Of a stretch of 64,000 bases of DNA, positions 23,424-35,782 are shown one piece after another. Made by a program: the position numbers and the translations under genes. Origin of the DNA: Riptortus pedestris (lineage: Eukaryota; Arthropoda; Insecta; Hemiptera; Alydidae); NCBI GenBank assembly GCA_019009955.1, contig CM032233.1, forward strand, positions 92,802,501-92,866,500, in the 5' to 3' direction. Every line of letters begins with the position of its first letter. Positions within the stretch are counted from its first letter, which is position 1. The notes under the pieces were generated by a model that worked only from the letters and a program-made list of their open reading frames with translations, was not told the origin of the DNA and ran no database searches.

Positions 23424-24447
23424 CATGTCTGTTCCTCTAGTGGTCACAATTTATGTTTTATCGTCCCCAAACTCAATATATAAGCGATTCATGAAAAACT
23501 AAAGATCAAAATCGTTAACGGCTAAAATTGGACTGTGAAAGGAGGGGGGGGGTTAGACGGGGAGAATTGCGAATATTAAAAATAACTCCATTATTATACG
23601 TAGGATCGAAAATGGGTATAGAACCAATCATATATTAAATTTTAATGCCTGTACATGTTCTTACATATATACAAACTTTGTCTAATATGAATACTAACCG
23701 AAATATTTGGCTTTTGTTAGTTGTGAGCCTGCAGTAAACCCCAACTCCTACTCATGTCATAAATAAAAAAAGTTGTAATAGAATGAACCCCATTATTTGA
23801 AGCTAAAATACCATTTTTTTTTTCTTTTTTTTTTTAATAAAACCTTTATTATGCAAATTCCCATGAAATTTCATTGTGTGGTGAAGTCATCAATTAAGGT
23901 TATACGTTCTTGTCTAGAAAATGTTAATTTTGTCTATACCATACTCGATATTTAACCGCTACATTGAAGGCTAAAGATCATAGTCAATAATGTCCGTAAT
24001 TGGTCCAGGAATAGTCTGGGATTACAGGGGGATTCAAAATATCTCTGTTATTATGAGACCTGTCGAAACATAGAACGAATCTTGTTAAACAATTGAGGTT
24101 CTAGAATTGTTGTTCATCGCATTATTTCGTAAATGAATTTTTAAGGGAGTAATTCGTAAGTTCTTGTTTTCAGTCGGAATATGTGGTGAGATGTCAATTA
24201 TTTTGCGTCGGATCGAAAAAGTGTATAGAACCAATCTTATTGAAAATTAAATTTACTATAAATACCTTGAATATTAACCGAAATATTTGCATTTTTGTTT
24301 AGTGTGTTGCTGATAATAACTGTTCGGCTCCCGTGAAATTGGTTTAGAGACTCGTTACTACTACTGTTATTAGTAGGCAGATTTCTCTATTGTAAAACTT
24401 CACTTGGGAAATCTCCTTAGTTTACGCGTGCCTGCGTGACGGACTTT
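23009..24447 (-). mobile_element. H1 composite, longest copy (about 1.44 kb)
   Basis: A worn hairpin (CCTTACGGGAAAGCCGCTATTG) starts the unit. Two microsatellite-plus-module blocks follow in the same orientation: tracts at 23121-23210 (TA then TG) and 23380-23417 (TA), each followed by CTCTAGYGGTC and the G-rich module. Another worn module follows from 23840, then a normal 5' end (GCCTGCGTGACGGAC). It is either a tandem of truncated copies or a long H1 variant with three modules. Confidence 0.8.
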
Positions 24448-25013
24448 TTTCGTTGGCATCCTCGGCTACGATTCATCAGAATGGTCTGATGGATTTATAA
24501 GAAAAAAAAATCACATCAACCCAAAAGCTCAACAATTTAACCGAATGAGACAATCTGAAGTGCAGACAGTGAGATGAGGGTGTAACTGCTGTTGAAGGTG
24601 AGGCAACTTATGTGATGGACAGAGCAACATCCTACTCCACAATGCACGAGAGAAGAGAGACAAAAGCTTATAAACTAACAGAACAAAGCAATAGCTATTC
24701 AGTTCAAAACACTCCTAGTGTATGAAGCATAGTCTCGCAAAGATAGCAAGAGTTGTAGGTGGCATAAAGAGTCGAGGGAGGTTAAGGATTTACGTCGATC
24801 TCAATGCATAAATTAGACAATATCTCAGTTCAATTCTAATTAGATTATTTGCTCAAAAAAGTGTTTAATTTCGATTTTCCTGATTATGTTGAACGAGAGT
24901 GATCAGTTAAGATTTGGAGTGCGTTTGTTTAAAAAAAAAATGGCATTGGTTAATTAGCAATACTTTTTATAGTCGAAAAGTGACCTCATCAGGAATAGTC
25001 CACTTCATACAGA
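24448..25013. other. Unclassified DNA
   Basis: No gene or family recognised. Confidence 0.4.
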
Positions 25014-25110
25014 AAATTCCGTCACGAAGGAACTATGTAAACTAAGCAGATTTGCCACGTGGTTTTACAATAGATAAATCTACATACTGGTAGCACTTAC
25101 ACCACCCTCA
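25014..25110 (+). mobile_element. H1 5'-end fragment
   Basis: AATTCCGTCACGAAGGAACT, AAGCAGATTTGCCACGTG and the long-form start TTTTACAATAGATAAATCTA; stops near 25110. Confidence 0.75.
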
Positions 25111-25198
25111 ATATTAATGTGAACCTCATGATAACGACCAGCTTTACTAAGCAGTATTGAGAATCGAATTTGTCACATGCTCCGAAACCTAAAAAAAA

Positions 25199-25527
25199 AA
25201 TAGCCTCTAAAAATAAAACAATTCAAATGGGAGGGGGGGTAGGGTTTGAAAGGAGGAAATACTAAAATTAAAAATATTTCCATTTTTTTTACATTGAATC
25301 GAAACATTGTATAGAACCAATCATATTGCAAATTAAATGTCCCATAAATGTTGTTATAAACATGTTTTCTCAATTTTGAAAGTTAATCGAGATGTTAGCA
25401 TTTTTTAGTTTTCAGCCTTAAGGGAAATCAGCTATTGAGGTTGTACTCATGACGCAATTTTCGAAAAATTTCTTCAAATATCTATCGATTCTACTTGGGA
25501 GATGACGAAAATGAGGTCCGTTCAAAA

Positions 25528-25583
<56 letters not shown>

Positions 25584-27095
25584 GTAACCTCTGTCTGTAC
25601 ATTGATTTTTTTCGCGAAATTTCACGATAACTTTTCGTTTCACATATCATAGACACCATATCTGCATTTTGTTTCTTTCGTGTATGTATGTTTGTTTGTT
25701 TGTTACCTTTTCAGGAATAAACGGCTGAACTGAATTTTATGAAACTTGGTATGTATATTACTACTAACCCAACTTAGACTTTAGGCTATATTAATTTTCT
25801 CTGAGACGAACAGGAGTGGGGGTTATAAGGGTAGCCTGAAATTAAAAATAGCGATATTTCGTTTTCTATTGGTTTTTCGGTAAATATGCACATAACAAAA
25901 GTTGTTTATTTTGTTATTTAGAGTAACTTTTGTTATATACACTTTTGTCGTATACCGAAGTTTAAATGCGTTATACGTTAAAACTTTAGCGGGCACTAAC
26001 GGCTGAACCGAACTTAACTCGGTATGTCAATTAGCATTAATTCTTCCATAATTATAAGTTATATTAAAATTTTTAGGTTCGAACGGTAGGGGGTTATAAG
26101 GGAGGCCTGAAATAAAAATTCACCATATTTACATGTATAAGAGACGGGAACTATAAAAATATCGAAGACTGTGAAGAATTATCGAACAAATAATTCTATG
26201 ATTAGCAAATCACGGGCAACGACGGGTATCAATCCTAAACACTGGGACGTTTAAATGTCAAAATATTGTGCAATGTAAAGCCTGCTAAAAAATACCATCA
26301 CCATTCAGCCTCAAATGAATATATATATATTCAATGAATATATATATATATATATTTGTCTGTTAACGCTCTAGCGGTCACAATTTTTGTTTAATCATTA
26401 CCAAACTCGGTATTTAATCGTTTTATGTAAAAATAAAGATCATTAATGGCTGAAATGAGACCTGTTGGAGAGGGGAGGGGCATAGAGGGGGGAATTTCGA
26501 AAATACGAAATATCTCTGTTACTACTGTTACGTCGGATCGAAAAAGTGCATTGGAACAATCTTATTGCAAATTTTTTTTATAAATATTGTTATATCCATT
26601 TATTTTCTATCTTGAATATTCACCGAGATTTTTGAATTTTTCATTTATCAGTCTTCAGCAAACCCCCACTTCTACTCATGTTACTTAAACAATATTCTTT
26701 TATATAATAAACCACATTATTTGAAGCTTAAATACCAAATATTGTTTTCACGAGGCATTTATTACGTGATACAAGGAAGTATGTTCTGGTGAGCCCCCCC
26801 CCCAGTCTTAAGTTTTTGGACTACTAAAATTTGATTTATTGAGATAAAAATTATTCTGGTTCATTACAATTTGCAGTACCTGCTATAGTAAATAGTTTTC
26901 AATGAAACTAATATGTTTTGTTCAGATATATTTCAGTAATTGTTTTTCTTTACGGTGAAGAATATTTCTATCTAGCTTACCAGTTATGAGCGGTTGGCAT
27001 ACCTGTTTGTTTACAATTCAGACGTTTTCCGTTGGTAGGTTATGACCGAAAGATTTCTTATTGCCGTGTGTATTTATTCACTTAACAGGTTTATT
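25199..27095 (-). mobile_element. H1 mosaic split by a Helitron insertion
   Basis: 25199-25410 is an H1 internal module; at 25411 it joins a hairpin-proximal block (TTAAGGGAAATCAGCTATTG, without the terminal TTAGCAG). The copy runs to its (TA)n tract at 25533, where Helitron H2 interrupts it. H1 resumes in register at 26358 with GTCTGTTAACGCTCTAGCGG and continues through the long-form module to ATTCACTTAAC near 27095, short of the 5' end. Confidence 0.82.
25581..26320 (+). mobile_element. Non-autonomous Helitron H2, 3' end deleted
   Basis: Near-identical over most of its length to 61119-62270: ATTGTAACCTCTGTCTGTAC, CGCGAAATTTCACGATAACT, two AACGGCTGAACYGAA modules with CTTGGTATGT-like endings, and CCATTCAGCCTCAAATGAA. 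The GC hairpin and CTAG terminus seen in the other copy are missing; a short TCAATGAATATA duplication marks the spot. It sits inside the (TA)n tract of an H1 copy. Confidence 0.82.
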
Positions 27096-28899
27096 TTTCC
27101 TGAATTTGTCTCTTGATATATTTGTAAACTGTATAATTAACGAAGTGTCAAGAATTCTGAAACTGTCAGTGCCTAATAGAGGCCACAAACAATGCTTATT
27201 TCCAAATTCAAATCTGTGTTTCTCTTTTAGTAAGTGCAGTGTGTTAAAAAGGCTTAACATTTAAGATAAACATGAGATATTCAGTAAAATTATAGTTTAT
27301 TGCAAAAATATATTGACAAACATACACAAACATTCTTATTTAGTCGAATGATCCCATTTTTGTATTAAAATTATTCTGGAATATGGTTTAAAAAAAAAAA
27401 AAAAGTTTTCCCTACTTAAAAGATCTCTCTCACACACACACACACACACACATAGCGGTTCTTTTTTTTTTTTTTGAAGAGTCCTCATTTTGACAAACAC
27501 TTGGCAGTATAGGTGGAAATTAGCTAAATATATATTTGAATATTTATTTAAATTTTGAGTGATGTAATTTTTCTCAGCATTCAAGTTGCTATAGCATCAG
27601 TTTGATTAATGGGAAAAAATGTAATAGAGTGATGTTCAAACTTCTTATTAAAAGTAAAAATAAAAAAAAATAAAAAAAACTGGAACCTGGAAGTTTATAA
27701 GAGGGAAAGAAAAAAACTTTGTGCAAGAACTGATTAAAGATTCAGTAGTTAACATTGATTAATATATAAGAAATGTTGCATGGAGAAGTTTTTAGTAGGC
27801 TGGTCCCTTTCTTCAAGCACTTCTAACATTTCTCTTCGGGACTAAATGCAAATAAAGTATTCTCCTAAGTTGCCACTTGTTGCGAGGCGAGTGGATAAAT
27901 ATTCAAAACTAGGGGATCAGTAAACATACCTTTCACTTCCATTCATATTCCTATCCTACTCGCATTCGTCGCTGAATTATTTCGGATCCCCTTTTTAAGC
28001 GAATATAGTGAGTCAAAAACAGAACTAGTCAGAAAATTGATATAAAGTCTCGTTCTCTCATTTCATGTTTATGAATTATAGCTGTTGCCCTTCGCTACTT
28101 GGATAAGTTGATATAAAAATCGTTTAAGATTGGGTTGAGGTCAGGTTTAAATGACCCATTCTATTCAATCCCTTTCATTATCTACACTTACCGAAAATGT
28201 CTTCCCTTCTGTGACAGTAGAATAAAAGTTATTTGCGCTTAATTTTCGTAAGTAAACACCCCCTCCTGTCAGCGGTAGAACAAAATGCCTTTTATAGGTC
28301 AATTTTATTATAAAAATAGAAAAAACTTTCACAGTCGTGCTCTGATGTATTGAAAGAGAACTTTGAACCCGTGACCGAAGTCAGGTGTCAATATTTTGAA
28401 TTTAATATTCCAAGGCAACTATTAAATGCGGATAAATTCATTTCATTCAAGTCAAATTCAATATGTTTTACACGATTGTGAACTATAAAAGACAAAGAAT
28501 GATCCTTTAATACACAGGATCATGTAAAGAATCGGAATGAAGATATTCCATTTCAGTTTAAAGAGAGAAAAAAACATTGAATCTCGTAGTACTGCTTAAG
28601 CCCTAAAAAAGAAGATGATAAGCAAGAAAGTTTTGTTTCGATTTGTTAAATGCTCGAAAACTGAAGAACAATAACCGAAGTTGAACAATTTGGAAGAACG
28701 TTCAATAATAATTTCGGTATGGTGTAATCTTGAAGGAGGGGGGGGGGGAGAGTGCCCCCCTTTCCAAATATCTAATCTGAGTGCATTTGCCTTCTTCTCC
28801 TAACGCACAAACTTAACCCCTACAACTTCTCTTTTTATTCCCTTTCTAGCCAAGGCACACGAGTATAAGCAAACTTTCTCTTCAAGTTTTAACGTTTCC
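27096..28899. other. Unclassified DNA with A and AC runs
   Basis: No gene recognised. (AC)n at 27430-27452 is flanked by A- and T-runs; an 11-base G run lies at 28738-28749. Frames on the minus strand at 27336-27584 and around 29000 translate simple sequence. Confidence 0.4.
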
Positions 28900-29117
28900 A
28901 CCAGTAGGTCCCTATTACCAAATCGCCATCTATCCCCCTTCCAGCCCTTTAAGCTTCTCTTCTTTAATAACCAATAACACAGCTGATCCCAGCAAATCGA
29001 CATCGATGAAACTTCTTTCAGGCGAATAACTGATAAAGCTCCTGAAAACTTTAAAGACTTTAGTTTCCCCTCTTCCTTTTCCTCTGAAAAAGAAAAAAAA
29101 TCGATGTACAAAGATTT

Positions 29118-29118
<1 letters not shown>
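28900..29118. other. GC-richer single-copy island
   Basis: A moderately GC-rich stretch next to (TA)n at 29119-29170. An open frame on the minus strand spans it but begins in the IYIY translation of the tract, with no domain I recognise. Confidence 0.3.
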
Positions 29119-29170
<52 letters not shown>

Positions 29171-29183
<13 letters not shown>

Positions 29184-29526
29184 TATGTAGTATTTACAAG
29201 CTACACTAGGTAATTGATCTCGTGAACAGTATATTCACGGACACGGAAGTGAGAATAAGATGATCACAAGGACATGCAGTGGTTTCTTATTTCCTTTTGT
29301 ATCAGACCATCCAGCAATAAAAGCAGCATAAGCAAAATTCCATTCACACCAGTAAAGATATGAGTGGATGAAATTCGATCGAAGGTCAGAGTTGTTCGAT
29401 GGCCATCCCTCGGTAGCCTGTAGCCTGCATCAGATGACTAATGATGGACTAATAGACAATATGAGTATCCAGACTACAACATTAATCTACCTTGAATTGA
29501 GAATGTAGGCAAGAGGGGGATATATA

Positions 29527-29565
<39 letters not shown>

Positions 29566-29812
29566 ATGTATGTATGTATATAATATTTCCCCCTCAAATG
29601 CTCTACCCCAGTCGTTTCCCTCGTAAGAAGTTAGGTTGGCTAGCGGAGAGTTCCCGTCAATGTGGTTGTCCTTTCCCCTGAGGTTGAGTAGCATTCTCGT
29701 TCCTGACGACATAGTTTTGCACCCTCTCTCAACATTTTGTTTTAATTCGTCCTGGGGGGGGGGGAAATGTATCCCCTCCAAATTTAAAGAAAATAAAGAA
29801 TGACTTTTTGAG

Positions 29813-29871
<59 letters not shown>

Positions 29872-30536
29872 ACTCATTGTGACGGAGATATTCTGAATTT
29901 TCAATTACGTAATCATTAAGGATTGTACGTTCTAAACTATATGACTTTTATTTGATCAACACCACGCTCGATATTTAATGGTTTCGATTTGAAGCACCCT
30001 TTCGCCGTTGAATGAATAAATCTTTAATTCAAAAACGGGATGTTTTATTGAAAAATGTTGCTACATAAAAGTGGCCAATCAGATCACCACCAGATTGACG
30101 ATAAATACAGTTTCAGTAGGAGTATACTCGGTATCAAAAGGGATTTCAGATATCGTTTTTTGAAGTACATAAATGAGGAAGGACGCATTTTTTGGAGTCT
30201 TTCAAGAATACTTTTTCGTTATTTCCTTTTAAACACTTTAGTTTTTCAGAATCAAAGTTTGTTTCAAAGATAATTTTTATTTCAATAAAACGTGCCGTTT
30301 CTGAAATAACGTTTTGTGCATTTTACGGCTAATGGATACTTCAATTCGAGAGATTCACCGATATAAACTCGTTTTAGAATTTGATTTTCTTGTAGAATCT
30401 ACCGTAACAATTATGGCATTCCATTGGAAATTTCAATGCTATGGTCGCTGGAGAAATACTGGCGTAGGTTACGTGGTTGAATATGGAAGATATTCTACAG
30501 GGGTCATAATTATGTCAAATCCAGTCTTAGCCTTTT
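29171..30536. other. Unclassified DNA with two (TA)n tracts
   Basis: (TA)n tracts lie at 29519-29563 and 29818-29867. Right of the second, 29880-30000 holds worn H1-like words (GTGACGGAGATATT, CACGCTCGATATTTAATGG), probably a very old H1 module. Bases 29590-29770 are GC-richer and unassigned. Confidence 0.4.
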
Positions 30537-30658
30537 TGCAGATTTCCATTAAGGGAAATCAGCTATTGAGGTCGTACTCATGACGGAATTTTCGAAATTT
30601 TACTTCAAATGTTCATCGATCCTACCTAGTAGATGACAAAAATGAGGTCTGTTCAAAA

Positions 30659-30722
<64 letters not shown>

Positions 30723-31163
30723 CTGTTACCACTCTAGCGGTCGTAATTTTTGTTTGATCGTTACTAAACTCGATATTTAGTCGTTTTATGTAAAAAGAAA
30801 GATCAAGTTCGTTAACGGCTGAAATCGGACCAGTTGGAGAGGGGGTTTAGAGGGGAGGATTTTCGAAAATTTGAAATATCTCCGTTACTATACGTGGGAT
30901 CGAAAAATTGTGCAGAATCAATCTTATTGCAAATTAAATTTACTATAAATATTGTTATATACATTTATTCTCTATCTTGAATATAAACCGAGATATTTGC
31001 ATTATTTTTTAAATCTGGGTGGCTAACGGACGAGAGTGACTTTCCCGCCAAAATGCTAGTTCGGCCGTTTCCTTAACTGCTCGGCTCTCTTGAAAGTTCT
31101 CTATTGTAAATCTTCACGTGGGAAATCTGCTTAGTTTACGCAGCCCCTGCGTGGCAGACTTTT
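30537..31163 (-). mobile_element. H1 copy, full length
   Basis: Hairpin end TGCAGATTTCCATTAAGGGA at left, (TA)n at 30661-30718, ACCACTCTAGCGGTCG, modules with a partial long-form block (GGCCGTTTCCTTAACT), and the 5' end GCAGCCCCTGCGTGGCAGAC. Confidence 0.92.
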
Positions 31164-31954
31164 ATTAGGCTCTCAATGCAAAATTTAAAATATTGCTCGT
31201 TTAGGGCAAAATTCAACCGTGGCGAGCGGGGAGGGGTAAGAGAGGGACAATTTTTAAAATTCTATATATCTCCGTTATTCTACGTCGGATTGAAACAGTT
31301 TATAGTACCAATATTATTGTACATTTAATTGCCTATAAATTTTGTAATTCACATATTCTCTAGCATGAATACTAACCGAGATATTTGGAACTTTTTGTTT
31401 TCAGCCTTTAGTAAACCCCCACTCCTGCTCATGTCATTTAAACAATAAGCAGTTATAACATGAATCTATTTATTCTAACCTTAAATACCAAATATTGTTT
31501 TCATGAGATCTTTGATTTAGGAGATACATGGGAATTCGTTGAGTGACAACGTAATCAATTGAGGTTTTACGTAATTGTCTCAAAATTGTTCATTTGATCT
31601 ATACCATACTCGATATTTAACCGTCTCAGTCAACAATAAATATCATATTTTTGAATATCAGAAATCTGAACAGGAATTTGGGGAGGAGGATTATACAAGG
31701 GGGGTAATTCAACATTCGAAAATTCAACATTTCTGAGTTAAAATGAGTCGGTTCGAAAAATTTTATAGAACCAATCCTGTGCAAATATTGATGCTCTGCT
31801 ATAGTTTAAGTATTCATTTTTTCGTGAATCAAGTATTAAGCGAGTAATTCGTATTTTTTTTCTGTCTGTATATGAGCTGAGATGTGATCGCTAGCTAGTC
31901 ATACCAGCACGTGGTAAATAGGCTAAGTTTTCGCAACGCCTGCGTGACGGATTT
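31164..31954 (-). mobile_element. H1 extension with a second 5' end
   Basis: Directly after the first 5' end, further H1 modules continue in the same orientation (GGGGTAAGAGAGGGACAATT, ATCTCCGTTATTCTACGTCG, ACTCCTGCTCATGTCATT) and end in another 5' terminus (CAACGCCTGCGTGACGG). The unit has no hairpin end of its own. Confidence 0.8.
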
Positions 31955-32081
31955 ATTTCTTTTGAGTATCTCAGTTACTTAACGTCTCATGCTCAGCCCA
32001 TGTTTACGTAGGCTTCTTACTAAAGGAGAAATAGAGAGGAGATTATGATTCCGGATCAACAGTGTGCCGTTCCAAACACTG

Positions 32082-32122
32082 GCATATCCACCTAGTTTGT
32101 GCAGCCCATGCATGTCGGGGTT
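32082..32122 (-). mobile_element. H1 5' end abutting the next copy
   Basis: CTAGTTTGTGCAGCCCATGC and ATGTCGGGGTT is a worn 5' end that touches the TTAGCAG 3' end of the following copy with no bases between. Confidence 0.75.
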
Positions 32123-32245
32123 TTAGCAGATTTCCCTTAAGAGGAAATCAGCTATTGAGGTCGTACTCATGACGCGATTATCGAAAAATTTCTTCAAATG
32201 TCCATCGATCCTACCCAGGAGTTGACGAAAATGATGTCCGTTCAA

Positions 32246-32312
<67 letters not shown>

Positions 32313-32760
32313 TATATATACAGTTGTCTGTTAACATTCTGGTGGTCGACATTTTTGTTTAATCGTCACCAAACTTGGTATTTAATCGTTTTATGTAAAA
32401 AGGACGTTCAAGTTCGTTAACTGCTGAAATCGGACGATCAGGTGGGGGGGGGGTATAGAGGGGTAATTTCAAAATATCTCTGTTAGTATAGGTCGGATCG
32501 AAAAATTATATAGAATAAATCTTATTGCAAATTAAATTTTCTACAAATATTGTTATATACATTCATTCTCTACCTTGAATATTAACCGAGATATTTGCAT
32601 TTTTATTAACGGACGAGCTATGGCCACTTCTATTCGATCCCGCCGATAGCTAGTTCCGCCGTTTTCGTAACTGTTCGGCACTCCCATGGAGATTTCTCTA
32701 TTGTATAACTTTACGTGGGAAATCTGCTTAGTTTACGTAGCCCCTGCGTGACGAACCTTT
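32123..32760 (-). mobile_element. H1 copy, full length
   Basis: TTAGCAGATTTCCCTTAAGA and GGAAATCAGCTATTG start the unit; (TA)n with a few interruptions at 32250-32320; a 10-base G run; the 5' end reads GTAGCCCCTGCGTGACGAAC. Confidence 0.92.
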
Positions 32761-33289
32761 TCATCTGATGGCTGGTATTGCATGTCCCTATTCAAAGAAA
32801 GCGTGAAGAAAGAGGAGGAAACGTAAGATTTTCTTCAAGTTGAGAAGAGGTGCCCTAGAATACTAGGGGATATAATTAAAAGGGAGGGATATAAGTCCAG
32901 AATAAATAATGTCAAAAGGCAGCGGGAGCAGGGGGAAGGCGTCCTAGATTCAGAGTAAATGAATGGGAGGGGGGGGGGCTCTGCAGAGGATTGGCTCGAC
33001 AAGGTGCAGTACTCGCTCCACTAATAATCATTCTTATTTCATTGAATATTTCCAGAACATTACTAACTAATGATATACAAATTCTTGATTCGTACCGTTA
33101 TCAATTTAGGTTTTATGTCATTATTTCATCAATACATTGGAGTTTTGTGCAACCCAAAAAGGTCAATGGCTGAAATCGGAGCAGGAAGAGGACGGCGGGG
33201 GCGGGGAGGGGTAGAGGGCCAAGCGAAAATTCGTGGTTATGATTCAAAATGGCCCAGAAATCACTTATAGTAGTGTAAAATAAAATGAT
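32761..33289. other. Unclassified DNA with an H1 scrap
   Basis: Mostly unassigned. Around 33155-33250, GGTCAATGGCTGAAATCGGA and a following G-rich run look like an isolated H1 module in minus orientation. Confidence 0.4.
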
Positions 33290-33668
33290 ACGAACATATT
33301 TGCTATTTAAGATTCAAATTTAAGATTTGAGATTCATATCGTATATGTGACATGTGTAGAAGTGGGGGTTTGCTAAAGGGCTGAAAACTGAAAAATACTC
33401 AAATCTCGGTTAATATTAAAAAAAAAATAGATAAAGAAATGTATGTAACAATAGTTATAGGACATTTAATTTGCAATAAGATTGGATCTATACAATTTTT
33501 CGACCTGACGTAAGAAACAATAATATTTCGGATTTTCGAAAATACTCCCCTCTAAACCCCTTCCTACTGGTCCGATTTTAGCCATTAACGAACTTGATCT
33601 TTCTTTTTACATAAAACGATTAAATATCGAGTTTGGTAACGATCAAACCAAAATTGCGACTACTAACA

Positions 33669-33741
<73 letters not shown>
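33290..33741 (+). mobile_element. H1 copy interrupted by a Tc1-like element
   Basis: Internal modules run from AGAAGTGGGGGTTTGCT to TTGGTAACGATCAAACC, then a (TA)n tract of ~68 bases that is cut by the Tc1-like element at 33742. After that element, GTCGGACATAATTTTTGTCA (34358) resembles the normal GGACCTCATTTTCGTCATC, so H1 seems to continue in worn form to ~34420. Confidence 0.8.
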
Positions 33742-34340
33742 CACTCAACCGCAAAAAACCGGACACTTAGATTTAGTCTTATAATTCTGTTAAATACTTA
33801 ATATATATGTATATTAATCTTTTTAAATAAAATAATTGGTTAATCTATAGGTTATTTTAACAAAATCTGCCAAAAGTGAATAATTTTTATTGATTATTTA
33901 CAAAAAAATACAAAATAAAAAAAAACAAAAAGATAAATTAACACATTTAAAAAAAAAAAATATTCTTCATTTTTATTACAGTGAATGGTAGACTTCGCTA
34001 CCCCAAGCGTTTCGGCAATGTAACGTAAGCTCCGGCCTTCCATCTAAGTTTGAAAGACCCATTATTCTGGACCGAAATAAAACATTAATTAAAGAAAATG
34101 CTTGGTTAATAATTAAAGATGTGCGAAAAACTACTTACAGTTTAGAATAGATCAACTTCACGACAAATAAATCTAATCTGAGTTTTATCTAATTGTTTAC
34201 TAATCCTGAAGGGATTAGTTCAATGGACTTAGACTCTAAATTCTCTGTAATAACTAGAATACCCACATAAAGAAAATTGCTGAAAATTAGCTTTTAATAC
34301 GACAAAAATGAAGTGTCCGGTTTTTTTTTGCGGTTGAGTG
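33742..34340 (-). mobile_element. Tc1-like element, internally deleted, 599 bp
   Basis: The ends are CACTCAACCGCAAAAAACCG and its inverse (CGGTTTTTTTTTGCGGTTGA plus GTG); TIRs of about 27 bp extend through GGACACTT. TA flanks both sides. It lies in the (TA)n of an H1 copy. On the minus strand near 33975-34055 the frame MEGRSLRYIAETLGVAKSTI is the helix-turn-helix start of a Tc1-family transposase; the catalytic domain is deleted. Confidence 0.88.
33970..34056 (-). pseudogene. Tc1-family transposase N-terminal HTH fragment
   Basis: About 28 codons reading GRSLRYIAETLGVAKSTIH match the first DNA-binding helix-turn-helix of Tc1-type transposases (pattern ..G.S.R.IA..LG.S.STV...). No catalytic D,D,E residues remain. 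Confidence 0.72.
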
Positions 34341-34420
34341 TATATAGGAATTTTGTCGGACATAATTTTTGTCATCTTCGATGTAGAATCATTGACGATT
34401 TGGAGAATCTTTTTGAATTT

Positions 34421-35057
34421 GACCTCTGGAATACTACGTAAATATCAAAATTTCCTTTTGGAGGGATATCTGTTAATAAACATAGCTGTTACATATGATA
34501 TGTTTATTTATTGTCATTAGCTAAACTTTGGCTTCTCATCCAATGATAATAATTCATGGCTTATCAAATATTTTCTGTTCTTGATTACATAATTTTTTTC
34601 CTCATAGGATTGTTTTTATAATGAAGAATCAGGAGATGGGTAGTATTTTCTACTTTACCATTCAAATGATAGCACATTTCCTTTTAAAACGCATAATACA
34701 AAAGTACGGTGGATATTTTAAACTAAGCATAATTATCCGCCTTTTGGGAGTAATTATCTGGGCTTCTTAATTAAACTGAAACGAAACAGAGGACTGATAT
34801 AAGAAAGAGAGGGAGAGGCTGACAGAGAGGACCCAGTTGTGTCACTAAAGAGAAGCAAATACATTACAGGTTACAGCTCTTTGTATTAAACCAGTGTGTA
34901 TAATTTAATTAAAGTCAGTTTTAATTAATTAAAATACGAAGAAGGGATATGAGCGGAGGGAGTGTAATGGGAGAAAAAGCCCTGCCGAATGTATGTTTTC
35001 ATTTCGTTTGTTTATCAATTAATGAGGTGTGCATCAAGCGTGCATCCAATATATATA
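34421..35057. other. Unclassified DNA with TAATTA-rich patch
   Basis: Single-copy within the window. Bases 34720-34960 contain several homeodomain-type TAATTA cores (AATTAATTAAAA, CTTAATTAAACTG) next to a purine-rich stretch. This may be regulatory DNA, but AT-rich sequence makes such cores frequent by chance. Confidence 0.3.
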
Positions 35058-35249
35058 GGGTGAGTCACGGGAACCAAGTGATTTTGAAATAATAATAAAA
35101 TCTCTATTTCATATCTAAGTTAAATTTTATCAATATAATATCGTACCTAAGAACATAGCATTTTAGTTTTAATAAATCTTTTCATGAACGGAAAATTACC
35201 TCTGGCATGTGTTGGCCGTTTTCATTGATGCATTGTTGAAGTCGGTAAA

Positions 35250-35724
35250 AAGTCCGTCACGCAGGGGCTGCGTAAACTAAGCAGATTTCCCACGTGAAGT
35301 TTTACAATAGAGAAATCTGCCTAATAACAACTGTAGTAGTAAGAAAACTCTAAACCTATTCACGAGGGCCGAATAGTTACGAAAACGGGTGCCAGAGCTC
35401 ACGGCGGAAAGTCCGAGCATAGACTGCTGCCGAGCACATGCAGAATACAAATGCAAATATCTCAGTTAATATTCAAGATACAGAATAAATGTATAGAACA
35501 ATATTTATAGTAAATTTAATTTGCAATAAGATTGATTCTGTAATTTTATTCGATCCGACGTATAGTAAAGGAGATATTTTGAACTTTCGAAATTCTCCCT
35601 CTAAACCCCCCTCCCACTCGTCCGATTTCAGTCATTAATGAATTTGATCTTCTTTTTTACATAAAACAATTAAATTCCGAGTTTGGTAACGATCAAACAA
35701 ATATTGCCGCTAGAGCGTTAACAG

Positions 35725-35782
<58 letters not shown>

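Noticed and set aside
28800..29184. 126-codon minus-strand frame as a gene
   Set aside because: Its start lies in a (TA)n translation, it overlaps a second equal frame in another phase, and there is no domain or codon bias that I can see.
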